Assembly: GCA_023974075.1 (NCBI GenBank)
Contig: CM043792.1
Location: 19,290,824 to 19,354,823, forward strand
Direction: 5' to 3'
Length of the DNA: 64,000 bases
Source of the DNA: Chaenocephalus aceratus
Lineage: Eukaryota; Chordata; Actinopteri; Perciformes; Channichthyidae
Below, piece after piece: positions 53,001 to 63,519 of this stretch (position 1 is the stretch's first letter; every line of letters starts with the position of its first letter). The notes beneath the pieces were generated by a model. It searched no databases and was not told where the DNA came from. It saw only the letters and a program-made list of their open reading frames with translations. The position numbers and the translations under genes were made by a program.

Positions 53001-55346
53001 GCTATTATTGGGTTGTTACAAGGTTAGTGTATTATGTACATCACGAAACACTAACAACCGTTAATTTATTTTCACATATTGGGCAACAAAATGAGTTTCC
53101 AATTAAATGTACAAGATGTTTTGAGGCTTCCCTTTTGTTTACTTCATGCTGTTCCTCAACATCTGTCTGCAAGGTTGGAGAAGCATTAGTTTTACGGTTG
53201 GTTGCCAATCCAATAAAGCAAAACATCCGGCTGTGCATGCGTTCATTGTTGATTGAGAGGAGGCATATCGGTTCTGGTTCATTACTCACATAATCAGCTA
53301 AATGATGAATACGATAACCGCTGTGCGCATCTTTGTGCAGCTCAAAATACTTTGGTTGGCCTATAAATGGTTGTTCGACTCAAATGTGTTGTTCTTTTCA
53401 TGCCAGCACCCCTACTGAAGGATGACATGATTAAATAATAATGGGACCAAAGGCAATTTGCATTAACCAGCTCTAAACCCCATGTGGGGATTTATTTCTC
53501 TTTAACTTTTGATAGTAAATGTAAAATATGTAAATCTGTTCAGGGTCACTCAAAATCAATTTGGATCCCTCTGAACTTAATTCAGAAATTAAGACTCCAA
53601 AAATCAACCTCCTAAATGCAGTTGTGCTTCAAGAGGAAATTATGCGTTCCAAAAACAAGGGCATGTCCCAAAGAACAAGACAAACTTTTATATGATATGT
53701 TAACCCTAAAAAGAAGATTAGCATGTAGCTACCAGCTGCATTAAAGCTCAAGCAAAAAATGAAATGAAAACATTTAAAGGTTTAAATAACATTTACTTGC
53801 TCTCATCACACACATACAGAGACAACAATGGCAGTACAGATGAGAAGATGGTAGAATCAAAATAAATGATCATACAGTACGTACACAGCATCTCTTGGTC
53901 CATACACAACATGGGCGGCCTGCTGTGGCGCCACTCAGCTGTCCCACATACAGCCAAACAACAAAAACACAAGGAGCAGCAAATTCATTCAAAACACCAG
54001 ACCAGAGGCAGGTATGATTTAAGAAAAACAAAAGTTTTGGACTCTGGAAAAGTATCAAGCTTAACTATTTACACAGCAAAAAACACAGAAATGGTAAGAT
54101 GTAAGCCAACACAGGGCAGGATGATGTCACAGAAAACACTGTTACGGCTCAAGTGTAGCTGCATTTCCTAGCAGAAGTCAGAGGTAATGGGGTTTTCACA
54201 ATCAAACTGTCAACCAGATAGATTTAAAAAAAAGAGAAAAAAGAAAAACACAGACAGCCATGTCACTGACCAATTACTAGCTTCCATTAGTACATCTTAA
54301 CACTCAAAGGAATGGCACATGTCCACCGGCCCATCAACTCAACCAGAGGTGTGGCGTTTGGAATTTAGACTTTATAAACCAGAACTCATACAAACAGAAA
54401 ACATTTAACTCCTGGACATACGGGTGAGAGAAGACTTAAGAATGGCATCTTATAGCCGTGAGAACAGATAGGATTGTGACCTCCAAGTGCATCACTCAAT
54501 CAGTGTAGAGAACAGACTCCGTAAACAAGTTGGAGGGTGTGAATCAAAGAACAAACAACGTGGAAAAGATTAGGCTTGAGAAAATATGCCAGAAGGGTAA
54601 AAAGCTTCAGTGTCATTATACACAGGCTGGTACATACAGCTGTCATTGGTGGATGGAGAGCTGTATGTTAACCAATGAAATAAGGCCTGGATCCAGAAAG
54701 AGTTATAAAGCAAAATATACAACCCTGTGAAAGGAGAAAAAAGAAAAAACACCATCTCTATAAACAAACTAGTGAACGTTTTACATGGAATTAGGAAGGC
54801 TGTTTAAAAGAAAAAAGTAAAACTTCTGAATTAAAGCTTGTTTTTAAATACGACGAAGTCCCTTTACGGAAATTGTGGACAGCCTCACTTTACATTATGA
54901 AAAGCAGCCTCTGGCCACCATTGAAAACTGGCCAAACTATCTGTAGCTCTGCTAATACGGCACACTCACAGGAATAAAAATGATCAAGAGAAAATACTTC
55001 CATTTCCTGGTTAACCTTTTTTTTTTTTCACTGTACACGTTTTTCAACAGGAAATTAAAAGTCAAATTTTAAAAATAAGGAAAAAAGTAAAAACTTAAAA
55101 TTTACCAACACACTAAAATCATATATTCACAACAGAAAAAAATACAACCACCAAGAATTCCAATGAAGTGACACAACTGTCCAGATAGCAACAGGCTGCA
55201 CTCCCCGACCCTCCAGGGGTCCCTCAGGAGTACAGAGACAAATCCAAGGAACACCACGCTATAAAGTTCAAAGGAGAGCGGAGGAGATGCCATTGTGTCC
55301 TGGCTGCTGATTGGCTACTCCTACAGCAAGAAGCATTCAGCTGTAC
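44095..55346. other. intergenic region between raver1 and pde4a
   Basis: No gene recognised. The right part should be raver1 3' UTR and the left part the pde4a long-isoform promoter and 5' UTR (44.1-44.7 kb is relatively CpG-rich, though no core promoter element could be fixed). It contains a 12-bp CT-rich tandem at about 44975-45020, a dispersed repeat at 46625-46790, and a splice-flanked candidate exon at 47049-47119 listed as a finding. Confidence 0.5.
46625..46790. repeat. dispersed teleost repeat fragment
   Basis: TTTAGCTGATGCCTTTATCC, AAAGTGACTTACAATAAGT and ATACAAACTCAGAACA form a pattern I know from abundant fish repeats. Family not assigned. Confidence 0.5.
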
Positions 55347-55493
55347 CTAAAATATACGCTTTCGCTTCAGGTAGGAGTCTGCATAGTGGCCCCCAAGGCC
55401 CTGAGAATGCTGGCCCACGTAGCCCCCTTCAGGGCTCGGCTCCGGAGATGGGATCAGCCGGGAGAACACACGCTTGTGGCCACCAATAGGAGT
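55347..55493 (-). CDS. raver1: raver1 last coding exon
   Basis: 48 codons and TAG (55347-55349): [48 protein letters not shown]. Nearly identical to the human end ([20 protein letters not shown]...YLKRKRIF). The basic KRKR is a likely nuclear-localisation element. Confidence 0.96.
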   Translation of the reverse strand, partial: TPIGGHKRVFSRLIPSPEPSPEGGYVGQHSQGLGGHYADSYLKRKRIF

Positions 55494-58400
55494 CTAGAAT
55501 TTGTATATATAATAAAATTAAAATAAAATCAATAAAGAGCAGATGGGCTTTTAAAAGTAAAACATTTTTACAAAAAGTTAAGACTCATAACGCTTCGTCA
55601 AGAAGGTTTAAATATTACCTTGGCAGCATTGCTGAGGCCTGGGGGGAAGTCTGTGGCGTGGCTCGCAGGAGGCATTCCCACAGCCTGAGGACAAACAAGC
55701 AGCCTTCAGTGGACTACACTTCGACCGAGGCTCATGCACCCAGCCTCACATTCATTATTGACCATGGGATTATTCTTCTAAAACATTTCCAAAAAGAAAA
55801 GAGGACAGTCAGAAGCTTCAGGCTTACCCTGTTGAGATGGGGGGTTGGAAGGTTTCTGTCCTCCGGCCCCGAGCTGTAGTAGGGGGACATGGGTTCACTT
55901 GGAGAGTAACTGTAGGGGGGGAACCGCTCACTGTAGTCAGGGTGACGGGGAAGCTGCAGAAACAAAGTGTGTTAGAGTTGGGCAGTAAGCATGTCATCAA
56001 ATAACCAGGGGGAAACAATTCCACCGTTTGGGGCAGACGTTACACTTTGTGAGGGGTGGCAGGGGAGTAACTCAATTAAAAAAGAGGAAATATATCAGTT
56101 TTATTGTATAAACCAACACTTCAAGAACCATTAGTTAAGACGGCTTATTGATTCGTTAAATAAGAGGACAAATAGATATTTCTAACAGTTCACTTTGCCT
56201 GCAAGTAAGCCTATAATACATTTTCATCCTGAGATTTGGTTTTGAGTTCAGAACAGTTATACCTCCTTATAATCCAATTCAAATACTGCGGTCTTGAAAT
56301 GTTTGACAAAACCCTACCTGCTGACCAAATCCAGCCAAAGCTCCAGTATCAAGGTTCTCCTGCAGTTCATACAGGTGGGCCAGAGGATCCTGAGGAGAAA
56401 CACCAGATCACATACAGCACAGTGAACGAGCAGCCACGCACTAAACCCTAAATTCATAAGGTCACAATGACATCTTTTCATGGAACAAGTCTTTCAACGC
56501 TGGTTACCTGGTGGAGAGGAGGGTACTCGGGGCTGTAGGAGTCCTGGTAGCGCAGGTTGTAATTTGGCTGTAAGCTCTGATGTGTGTGATGGTTGGACAC
56601 ATTACTTAGAGTGGGTCTTTTCCTATAGGGGTGAGGTCTGCAGCTTTCTACTGGAGTAACAAAGTGCAAACAGACATTATACAGTATGGTGGAACATGTT
56701 TTTCTATTTATTAAGCTGTAGGAAAATTAGAACTACACAGTATTTAAAAACAAAAAGGGAATTACCTGAGGGAAAACCACTGTTGACACCGAGGAAGGCA
56801 CTCTGGGGATGGTTCACATCTTTGGGAGGGTCTCCCAGTATAGATACCTTGCCGGAGGGGAAAATGGCTTTTTATTATTCTGTTATTTACATTTGGGCAC
56901 AACGCTAGACACAAATACAAGAGGTAGAATACATTACGGAAATTGCTTGGGACCTCACCCCTTGTGCTGTGAGGCCATCTGCTCCCATCATGCCACCCAT
57001 CAGGGGCATGGAGATGCCCTGCAGGGTGGGAGAGGAAGTCTGGGGGAAGGTGCACGTTGCTGTGGGGGACTCCTGCTCCCTTGCCAGGGATCTGCCATGT
57101 TGCATTGACTTCAGGGGGCCCATAGGATCCATTTGAAGACCAAGACCTAAAAGACAGATTATTGAATTTACAATAAGTGTGATCTGTATATTTTTTTAAA
57201 TATTAACATGCATGCCATCTTGAATTGTGAGCAAAATGTAATGAGCAATTTAAAAAAAAAAAAAAAAAAAAGGGGAGAAACCATTATTTACAAGCCCGGG
57301 GGGATACAGATGTTAAGCGAAGAAGAAAAAAAATAACATGCGGCTGGAGTCGAGGAATGTCAAACCTTGGGGCAGGTCTCCGAGCAGATGGACTCCCTGC
57401 TGGACAGGCAGAGCGGCCAGAGGATTCTCCCCGATGAGTCCTGCCTGCTGGCCAAAGGAGAGAGAGCAAAGCTCTGTGTCACAGGAGGGTCACAGCCTGG
57501 CTGCAACACTCGAGCGGGGGAGAACCGCTGCACTACACCAGCACACCTAATCAACACTGAGTCTTACTCACCACGTATGAAATGATGTCCTTGCAGAGTG
57601 GCTATTTACACATTTTGTACACACCAATCAGATCACTCAAAAGTACGCCTCACACACACAAAACAAACCTCAATTTCCTAGCGAGAGCTTACCCACCCAA
57701 GCATCACGTTCTACTATCACCAATCACACAAAAAGATCAATCCAGCTTACCCACCAATAGCCAAACACAAAACACCATTATCACTCACACAAGGGACTAG
57801 AGGGTTTTCTTTATTGTGCAGCACCTGAGCCCAAAGAAGATGATTTCCCAGAAAGACTTGCTAATGGTGAAGAAGGAAAGAGCAGAGAGTATGGGGGGGG
57901 GGGGGGGGGGGGGGGAAGAGAGTGTGAGTGGGTGAGGATGAATCAAAGCGAGCCGAGCGGCAAAGGAGCCACATGTCAGAGTGAAAAAGGCAGAAAGGCT
58001 ACAGTACCTGCTGCACCTTGGCCTGGTTCTGAAGGAGCAGCTGGAGTAGGGCGGCGGAGAGGGCGGGGTTGGCCAGCAGGGGCATTGTGGGAGCTGCCCC
58101 GAGGAGGCCTGCACACAAAGAGGACATCAGGACTCACAGCTCCAGAACAAACACGACAATTAAAAAGGCATTGATTAAGAGGAAGTGAGTCATTCTCACC
58201 TTGTTTGGGCCCCTGTGACAGCGGGTTGAGCAGCATCTTGAGGGTGGCAGGGTTATTCAGGCCTGTTAGTATCTGCATGGCTGTGGGATCAGGGAGGAGA
58301 CCTTTACCCCTATTCACAGCCTTAAAAAAGAAAAGAAAAAAAAGAGGCGGACAGAACACAGAACAGGCAGTCAGCACAAAGGCAAATGTAATAGTAGCTT

Positions 58401-61400
58401 TGGACTCATACCCCTTTCACACCAAGGCTTTTCCCGTTCTAGCTCCGTGCTAGAGCTTTTCTGGTTCAGAACCGGTTCAGCTCCCGCTCTGTTCACACCG
58501 CTCAGCGCCCGACTGGTGCTGCGTCATCGTTTGCGTCATGACGTAACCATTTGCGTGCCTGCTTCATAAAGCCAAACCGTGCGGAAAGCCCTCACATCGA
58601 CAACAACAACGGCAGATTGCATTGAAGTGCTACTCGTTTTGGTCTGTCGAAACGACTTTACAGTCGTTACATGCTACATTCAAAAGTTCTTTACAATCAT
58701 CATCATCAACGACGATTCCTTAGGAGAAAGAAGGTAAATATACGTCCTATTCGATGGCGTTAGAGCTAGCTGTGTTAGCCTCTGCATGCGCCAAGGTCAA
58801 AATACCCAGCTTTGCAGCATTATTTACTATGGTATAACATTAAAACTGATTCTCAATGTTATTTCCACAGATCATGTTGAAGCTGGCGGAAAGGCGGATG
58901 TCGCGTGTTATTTGGACACAGCCCAGATCCGACGTAAGCGTGACGTATGCGGTGCTTGCTTTCTAGACCGACAACTTTTTGGTGCTTGAAACGAACCGGA
59001 TTCCGGAGCTTAGAGGTGGCTCCGCTGCAGTGTGAACAGGAAACCGGTGCTTTTCAAGCTCCAGCTCCGAACCGGCCCTGGAACCGCGTTGGTGTGAAAG
59101 GGGTATGACACATTAGTTTGACTTAAATACCATGGTTTGGGCAGCGATCAGAGCAGCCAACATGCTTCTTCCAGGAGGCCCAGGGGCACAGAAGGACACC
59201 CTGATGTTTGTCCCACCGAGCAGCCTGCCGTCAGCCAGGCGCTGCGCCTCCTCTGACATCTCAGATGAGGGAAACTCTAAGACCGCAAACCGACGAAAAC
59301 TTCCATCTTGTCCCTGAGCCAACTGTGTGGAGAAAAAAAGGGTTATTCTCATATCTTAAAGGCAATTTGTTGCTAACGAATACAGCAACACCGGTGCAAC
59401 ACTGACTGCTAGGCTTGTGGTTTTTGACCTTCACCCATATGTGCTGCACATATATCTAAAAGCACATTTAGGTAGGAATGTCCTGTGAAACGGAAATGAA
59501 CCAGAATCTTTTTATCAAAACAGATCTAGTGACTCCCCTAATTGGTGGCATTAAGGCAATTTGATAGTAACTACAGGTTTTATAAGGCAACCTCTCATAA
59601 TACTTATATTTGACTGTTCCTCAACATTATACACAAAAGTTTATTACAGAGTTGCTTTTCTAAAAAATAAGTTGTGAATATCCTTTTACAGGCCTTAAAA
59701 TTAATCCGGCAACAAATGTAGCCTCATGATTTGAAAACACCAAGTGTAAATAGTTCATAAACAAAAGCCTATTTGCATTTTGTTAAAACGTTTCCCTTAA
59801 ATCACTGCATTTGCCACAATCCTTAAAAACCCTGAAACCAGCAGAAAGCACAACTCTGCGTGTTAAAAAGGCTGACTCTCTCTCTCTTTCCAGAAGAGCC
59901 CGCTGAATGACACCACCTGGGGGAGTCAGGTGGTCATCACCATAGAAACCAGCAATGCTCACTGCTATAGAAACTTTGAGTGGCCACAGGAAAACTGGGG
60001 TAAAGGTGAAAGGGACCAGAAACACCAAAACATTTCATTTGTATATACGCAAAAATAGAATCTTGCCATCCGTACCCCTTCAGTGGCATGGCTACAACTC
60101 ATATACACATGTCAGCACATTCAATTCACATCCAATCAGGGAATATCAAATGGCTGATCCAAACTCGAATAACATTCATTATCTGTGGTGTAAAATACAA
60201 TCTGGATAAATCATTTTTCTAAAATCATATCAATTTGTACCAGTGTTTTAGAGCTGCAACTAATCCTTGAGCGATCAACAGATAAATAATCACCAATAAG
60301 CATTCAGTAAAGAAAGACATCACATCTGACTTTGAGAAACTGGGATGTCCTAATATTCTGACATTTTATAGATCAAATTATTACTCCATTACTTTTGAAA
60401 ATGTATGGCAGTTTAATCTATGATGAAACAAAAGTTAGTTGCAGCCCCGGAGTGTTCATTTGTGTTGCATCTGACCTGGCAGAAGACTGGCGCATGGGTG
60501 TCAGCCAGGGCATTGCGGAGGTCTTGGGCTGTCAGCAGGCTGGGGGGCAGACGGTCCACACAGAGACACTTGGAGTTCAGCAGTGGATATGTGAGGGAGC
60601 CCACTTCAGTCCAGTGGACGTACAGCATGCGGGAGCCCAGCTGCTTTCCCAACAGCTCCGACTTGGCCCTGGCAGCAGAGTCCTTCTTCATGTACTCCAC
60701 AAAGCCGTAGCCCTTGGAGTGCCCCGTGGAGGCGCTGTACACCAGGAAGCAGCGCTCCAGGTTACCAAAGGGCCGCACCAACTCCTCAAACTGCTGCTGG
60801 GTGAAGGCGCGCGGCAGGTTGGCGATGCACAGCAGAGCGTCTGTTGGCTGCAGCTGCACAGAGATCTCCCGGTCCCGTAGCACATGCTGGTGGAAGTCTT
60901 TGATAGCACACTGTGCCTGTTCCCCATTGAGAAGTGTCACAAATGCTAAGGGAAAAGAGGGAAACATTAAAAGTGAGGCAGTGATATTTGTTCAGTCAGC
61001 ATTCAAATAGATTCTTCATATACAGCAGGTCTCAGGGAGCCAGCCTTAGTGATAACAGTCCTCCAGGTGTGATAAAAGACAACGCTGGTGGCAGAATGTT
61101 ACCAACTTACCACCCACATGCTTTCATGGCACTGCAACATTTCTCTTATTGAGACTACAAAAGGGAGCCATCATGGCTGACAAGAATCAAAGGCATTTCA
61201 TCTGATTATGTTGAAAAACACATATAGCCCCGTTTATAGTATTGACATCACCAATTTAAAAGTGTATACTAATTTGACAGACTCTTGTACAACAGAGCCC
61301 TATGGTGTGATGCTCAGTGTCACAAAAACATCCTGTAAACCATGTTTTGAAAGAGAAGCGGAGGATTACAACAACAAATGTTCCAGCCTGAAAGCCAAAT

Positions 61401-63401
61401 TAAAATAAAAAGGTTATTATAGCCTAACCATCCGACCAGACCTAAAATATGGAGTGTGGAGTGCTACTTGGAGAGGTCCCAGTTCACCTCCTGCCCTGCT
61501 GTGGTGCCCTTGAGCAAGGCACCGGACACTCCCCACCCCCGATTGCTCCCCCCGGGCGCTGTACAATAGCTGCCCACTGCTCCTAGTACTAGACTCCTGG
61601 GGTGTTTCTCAACCTTGAGTAAAGCTGCTCCAGAGCCACTATTTCAAGCATACTACGTCATCGAGTGCAGCCAAAGTACTGTTCCAATGTCCAGCATACT
61701 TGGAATTCTACCGAGGCCGGAGTACTTCGTTTGGAGAAATTTCGAGGCTGCACATGTGTAGACTGACTCCGATCTTAAAATCCCCACAATGCTTTCCACA
61801 CGGACCAATTTCCCCAAATCTGTGTAAGGCGGGGCCTCTCATATGACACACACCTGCACACTTGCTAGCCTGTTCCACTCTTTGTTTTCCGAATGCCAGG
61901 AAGTATTCTTGCCTCACTTCTGAAGCAAGTGACTCGGAAGACATGTGCTACCAAGCAAGCGTACTCGAGATTGAGAAACACCCCTGGTACTAGGATGGGT
62001 TAAATGCAGAGAACAAATGTCACTGTGTGCTCTGCATGTGTGACCATTAAAGAGGGTTTCATCCCTCCCAATTCTTCATCTTCTAACTTTTTCACCAGCC
62101 AACTATTTTTCTACAAAAGCACACCTAAATGTGAAGGTTATCTGCCGCGGCAGTTTGGTAGATAGCAGACGTACCCCGAGTTTACCATCTGGCTTATGCT
62201 ATTTCCTGCCCCATTATTAGACATTAAGGTGCGGTTTGCTGTTTAAGTGCTCTTGAATGTCTTTCTGCAAATTGACAAATTGATTTTGAGGCTTCTAAAG
62301 AAAACCTGATCTTTGTTGCAATTAGACCATTGTAAACAAGCAATTCCCTGATTTAAGACGCAGCTCACATTTTGGGGCATACAAGGTGAATTTATACCCC
62401 TAAGGATAATTTATGACTGATTATTTTTGCATTTCGATTCACAGAATCTGGTTTCCTTGATGCATACAAATAAGTAACTGTTGATGCGACAAGTGAGTTC
62501 AACCATATGTCAATCAAATTCACAGATTGGATCTTGCCAATCCTGCTGCCTTATAAAGGTAAGGATGAAGAGGGCAGACATTAAGTTAACTGCAGAGTGG
62601 GATGAGGAAGAACTCTGGTTACATGACTTTAGAACATTGTTTTGTTTGTATGAGAGTTTCAAATGAAAGAAAAATAATAAATGTGTTCAAGTATGGTAGG
62701 GCTATTATAAACAATTATTTCGTAATTTACAGAACAATTTATAGTATTGAGATATATACAGCAATTGTGATAACATTTTAGCCATATCACCCATTGAACA
62801 CATTTCTCACAAGCCACTTATTTATCTGGATTTCTTACATGAAACAATATGTTTTTTAGGTACATAAATTAAAAGAAATAACTTTGTTTGGCATTCTGGC
62901 TGTTGCCATATTGTGTCTTTTTGCAACCAGGAGTGACACGAGATTCCGAACCAACAACCGAAATGCTACCAACTGAAATCTCTGTGAAATTCAAGTTCTC
63001 AGACCAAAATAGAGACCTGGACAAAACCTCTGTAACGGCCCGTCAATCACAATGGACATCATATTTTAATGACAATTCTACCAATTGAGACCATAAAGTA
63101 ATAAAGAAATGTTTACCTAGTAACAAATCAAGTTAGAAGTAGGATCATTTTCTCATAGACCTAATATATAATATAAAGGCACTGCTGTATTGGTTTGTTT
63201 CAGAGCCAAAGGGGGCCGCTGGTATACAGACTACAATCACACCTTGAATACAAACCTGCAGCAAACAACTAGGGTAACATTTGAGGGATTTAGTTCAAGT
63301 TAATTTATTATTAATTCAAGTTAGTTAAACTAACCTGTGCCCTTGTATTTATCCACAAAGCAGTACTTCAAGTCATAGTTGCCCAACAGCTCATGGACCT
63401 C
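55347..63401 (-). CDS. raver1: raver1, ribonucleoprotein PTB-binding 1 (13 3' coding exons; 5' end beyond the window)
   Basis: RAVER1 is an RRM protein that shuttles between nucleus and cytoplasm. It acts as a PTBP1 co-regulator of splicing and binds vinculin/alpha-actinin at adhesions. Exons, 5' to 3': 63401-63335, 60945-60476, 59322-59131, 58320-58200, 58108-58008, 57444-57366, 57146-56959, 56847-56766, 56650-56508, 56389-56318, 55953-55828, 55684-55619, 55493-55347. They total 1854 nt, 617 residues, all in phase. The frame contains the end of RRM1, RRM2 (RNP2 LLCIANL, RNP1 KGYGFVEY) and RRM3. PTB-binding-type motifs are GLLGAAP (284-290), GLIGENP, HLLGDLP and SILGDPP. The protein ends in [15 protein letters not shown], as in human RAVER1. 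[10 protein letters not shown] and [20 protein letters not shown] fit RAVER1 better than RAVER2. The start codon and N-terminal exon(s) lie beyond 64000. Confidence 0.95.
55619..55684 (-). CDS. raver1: raver1 penultimate exon (66 nt)
   Basis: 22 codons: [22 protein letters not shown]. Phase 0 at both ends; acceptor ctcag|GCT, donor AAG|gtaata. Confidence 0.87.
55828..55953 (-). CDS. raver1: raver1 exon (Tyr/Ser/Pro-rich)
   Basis: 42 codons: [42 protein letters not shown]. Phase 0 at both ends; acceptor tgcag|CTT, donor AGG|gtaagc. Comparable to the human Ser/Tyr-rich segment before the C-terminus. Confidence 0.88.
56318..56389 (-). CDS. raver1: raver1 exon (72 nt)
   Basis: 24 codons: [24 protein letters not shown]. 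Phase 0 at both ends; acceptor ctcag|GAT, donor CAG|gtaggg. An in-frame cassette that could be skipped. Confidence 0.85.
56508..56650 (-). CDS. raver1: raver1 exon with NAGNAG-type acceptor
   Basis: Encodes [20 protein letters not shown], then [18 protein letters not shown]. The acceptor reads ctccagtag|AAAGC, so splicing at either AG keeps frame: start 56650 gives Val-Glu-Ser, start 56647 gives Glu-Ser. The first is used here. Donor CAG|gtaacc. Confidence 0.85.
56766..56847 (-). CDS. raver1: raver1 exon with PTB-binding motif SILGDPP
   Basis: 27 codons plus one base: [27 protein letters not shown]. Human has GVSLLGEPPKDYR, one of the PTBP1-docking motifs. Acceptor gcaag|GTA, donor TCAG|gtaatt. 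Confidence 0.9.
56959..57146 (-). CDS. raver1: raver1 exon (Met/Gly-rich linker)
   Basis: Encodes [20 protein letters not shown] through [19 protein letters not shown]. It is low in known motifs and falls in the proline-rich middle of RAVER1, which is poorly conserved. Acceptor tttag|GT; donor GGG|gtgagg, with a one-base-shifted alternative excluded by phase. Confidence 0.87.
57366..57444 (-). CDS. raver1: raver1 exon with two LGxxP-like motifs
   Basis: 26 codons plus one base: [33 protein letters not shown] and HLLGDLP are candidate PTB-contact motifs. Acceptor agcag|GCA; the donor CCAAG|gtttga is weaker than the others in the gene. The phase to the next exon is correct. Confidence 0.82.
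57893..57915. repeat. raver1: G23 homopolymer in raver1 intron
   Basis: 23 consecutive G on the + strand (C on the transcribed-sense strand), about 90 bp from the donor of the exon at 58008. Confidence 0.9.
58008..58108 (-). CDS. raver1: raver1 exon with PTB-binding motif GLLGAAP
   Basis: Encodes [34 protein letters not shown] across the junction. GLLGAAP fits the (S/G)(I/L)LGxxP motif that docks on PTBP1 RRM2. Acceptor tgcag|GC, donor CAG|gtactg. Confidence 0.92.
58200..58320 (-). CDS. raver1: raver1 exon ([10 protein letters not shown])
   Basis: 40 codons plus one base: [40 protein letters not shown]. The human counterpart is [11 protein letters not shown]...LLLNPLLHG. Acceptor tttaag|GCT, donor CAAG|gtgaga. 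Confidence 0.93.
58406..59108. mobile_element. raver1: non-autonomous DNA transposon in raver1 intron
   Basis: The inverted ends TCATACCCCTTTCACACCAA and ...CGTTGGTGTGAAAGGGGTATGA match over about 20 bp. Inside, the subterminal segments AGAACCGGTTCAGCTCC and GAGCTCCAGC/CCGAACCGGCC are partly symmetrical. No transposase is visible. It begins 86 bp upstream (in transcript terms) of the exon at 58320 and fills most of that intron. Confidence 0.75.
59131..59322 (-). CDS. raver1: raver1 exon: end of RRM3
   Basis: 64 codons beginning [20 protein letters not shown] and containing [20 protein letters not shown]. The human equivalents are LACGQDGQLKGFAVLEY and the identical [20 protein letters not shown]. 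Donor ATG|gtattt. Confidence 0.95.
59323..60475. other. raver1: raver1 intron, nothing recognised
   Basis: Intron splitting RRM3; no repeat boundary identified. Confidence 0.55.
60476..60945 (-). CDS. raver1: raver1 exon: end of RRM1, RRM2 and start of RRM3
   Basis: A 470-nt exon encoding [20 protein letters not shown], then [58 protein letters not shown] and [11 protein letters not shown]. The last stretch of RRM3 in this exon ends at VFCQ. Acceptor cttag|CA, donor CAG|gtcaga. Confidence 0.96.
61440..62075 (+). mobile_element. L2-like retrotransposon 3' fragment interrupted by a hAT-like MITE
   Basis: GCAAGGCACCGGACACTCCC, GCGCTGTACAATAGCTGCCC and (after the gap) GGGTTAAATGCAGAGAACAA ... 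TGTGTGACCATTAAAGAG is the usual order of a common fish LINE/SINE 3' tail. Positions 61593-61986 are foreign to it. Confidence 0.65.
61593..61986. mobile_element. 394-bp MITE nested in the L2-like tail
   Basis: Inverted ends CTGGGGTGTTTCTCAA (61597) and CAGGGGTGTTTCTCAA (from 61986 inward). GTACTAG is duplicated at 61586-61592 and 61987-61993. Length of end and duplication suggest hAT. Confidence 0.65.
63335..63401 (-). CDS. raver1: raver1 exon encoding part of RRM1 (first in window)
   Basis: 22 codons plus one base: [22 protein letters not shown]. Acceptor cacag|GAG, donor ACAG|gttagt. Human has [22 protein letters not shown]. No exon for the RKILIRGLP beginning of RRM1 is visible between 63402 and 64000. 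Confidence 0.93.
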
Positions 63402-63519
63402 CTGTGAATGAGAGAAAACAAAAATGACATTAAGAAATCTGAATTGATACAACCATTTAACCAAGGAATCACACATACAATATTTTACTAAAAGAAGACG
63501 TTTTTTTATTGTAAATTGG
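63402..63519. other. raver1: raver1 intron (5' side), nothing recognised
   Basis: Short intronic stretch between the first exon in the window and the TTAA element. Confidence 0.5.

Noticed and set aside
60395..60880. 161-residue + strand open frame
   Set aside because: Antisense shadow of the raver1 RRM exon.
60476..60945. Assignment of the RRM gene to RAVER2
   Set aside because: The RRM2 and C-terminal residues ([21 protein letters not shown]) match RAVER1; RAVER2 has VRAYG and YLKKKRVY.
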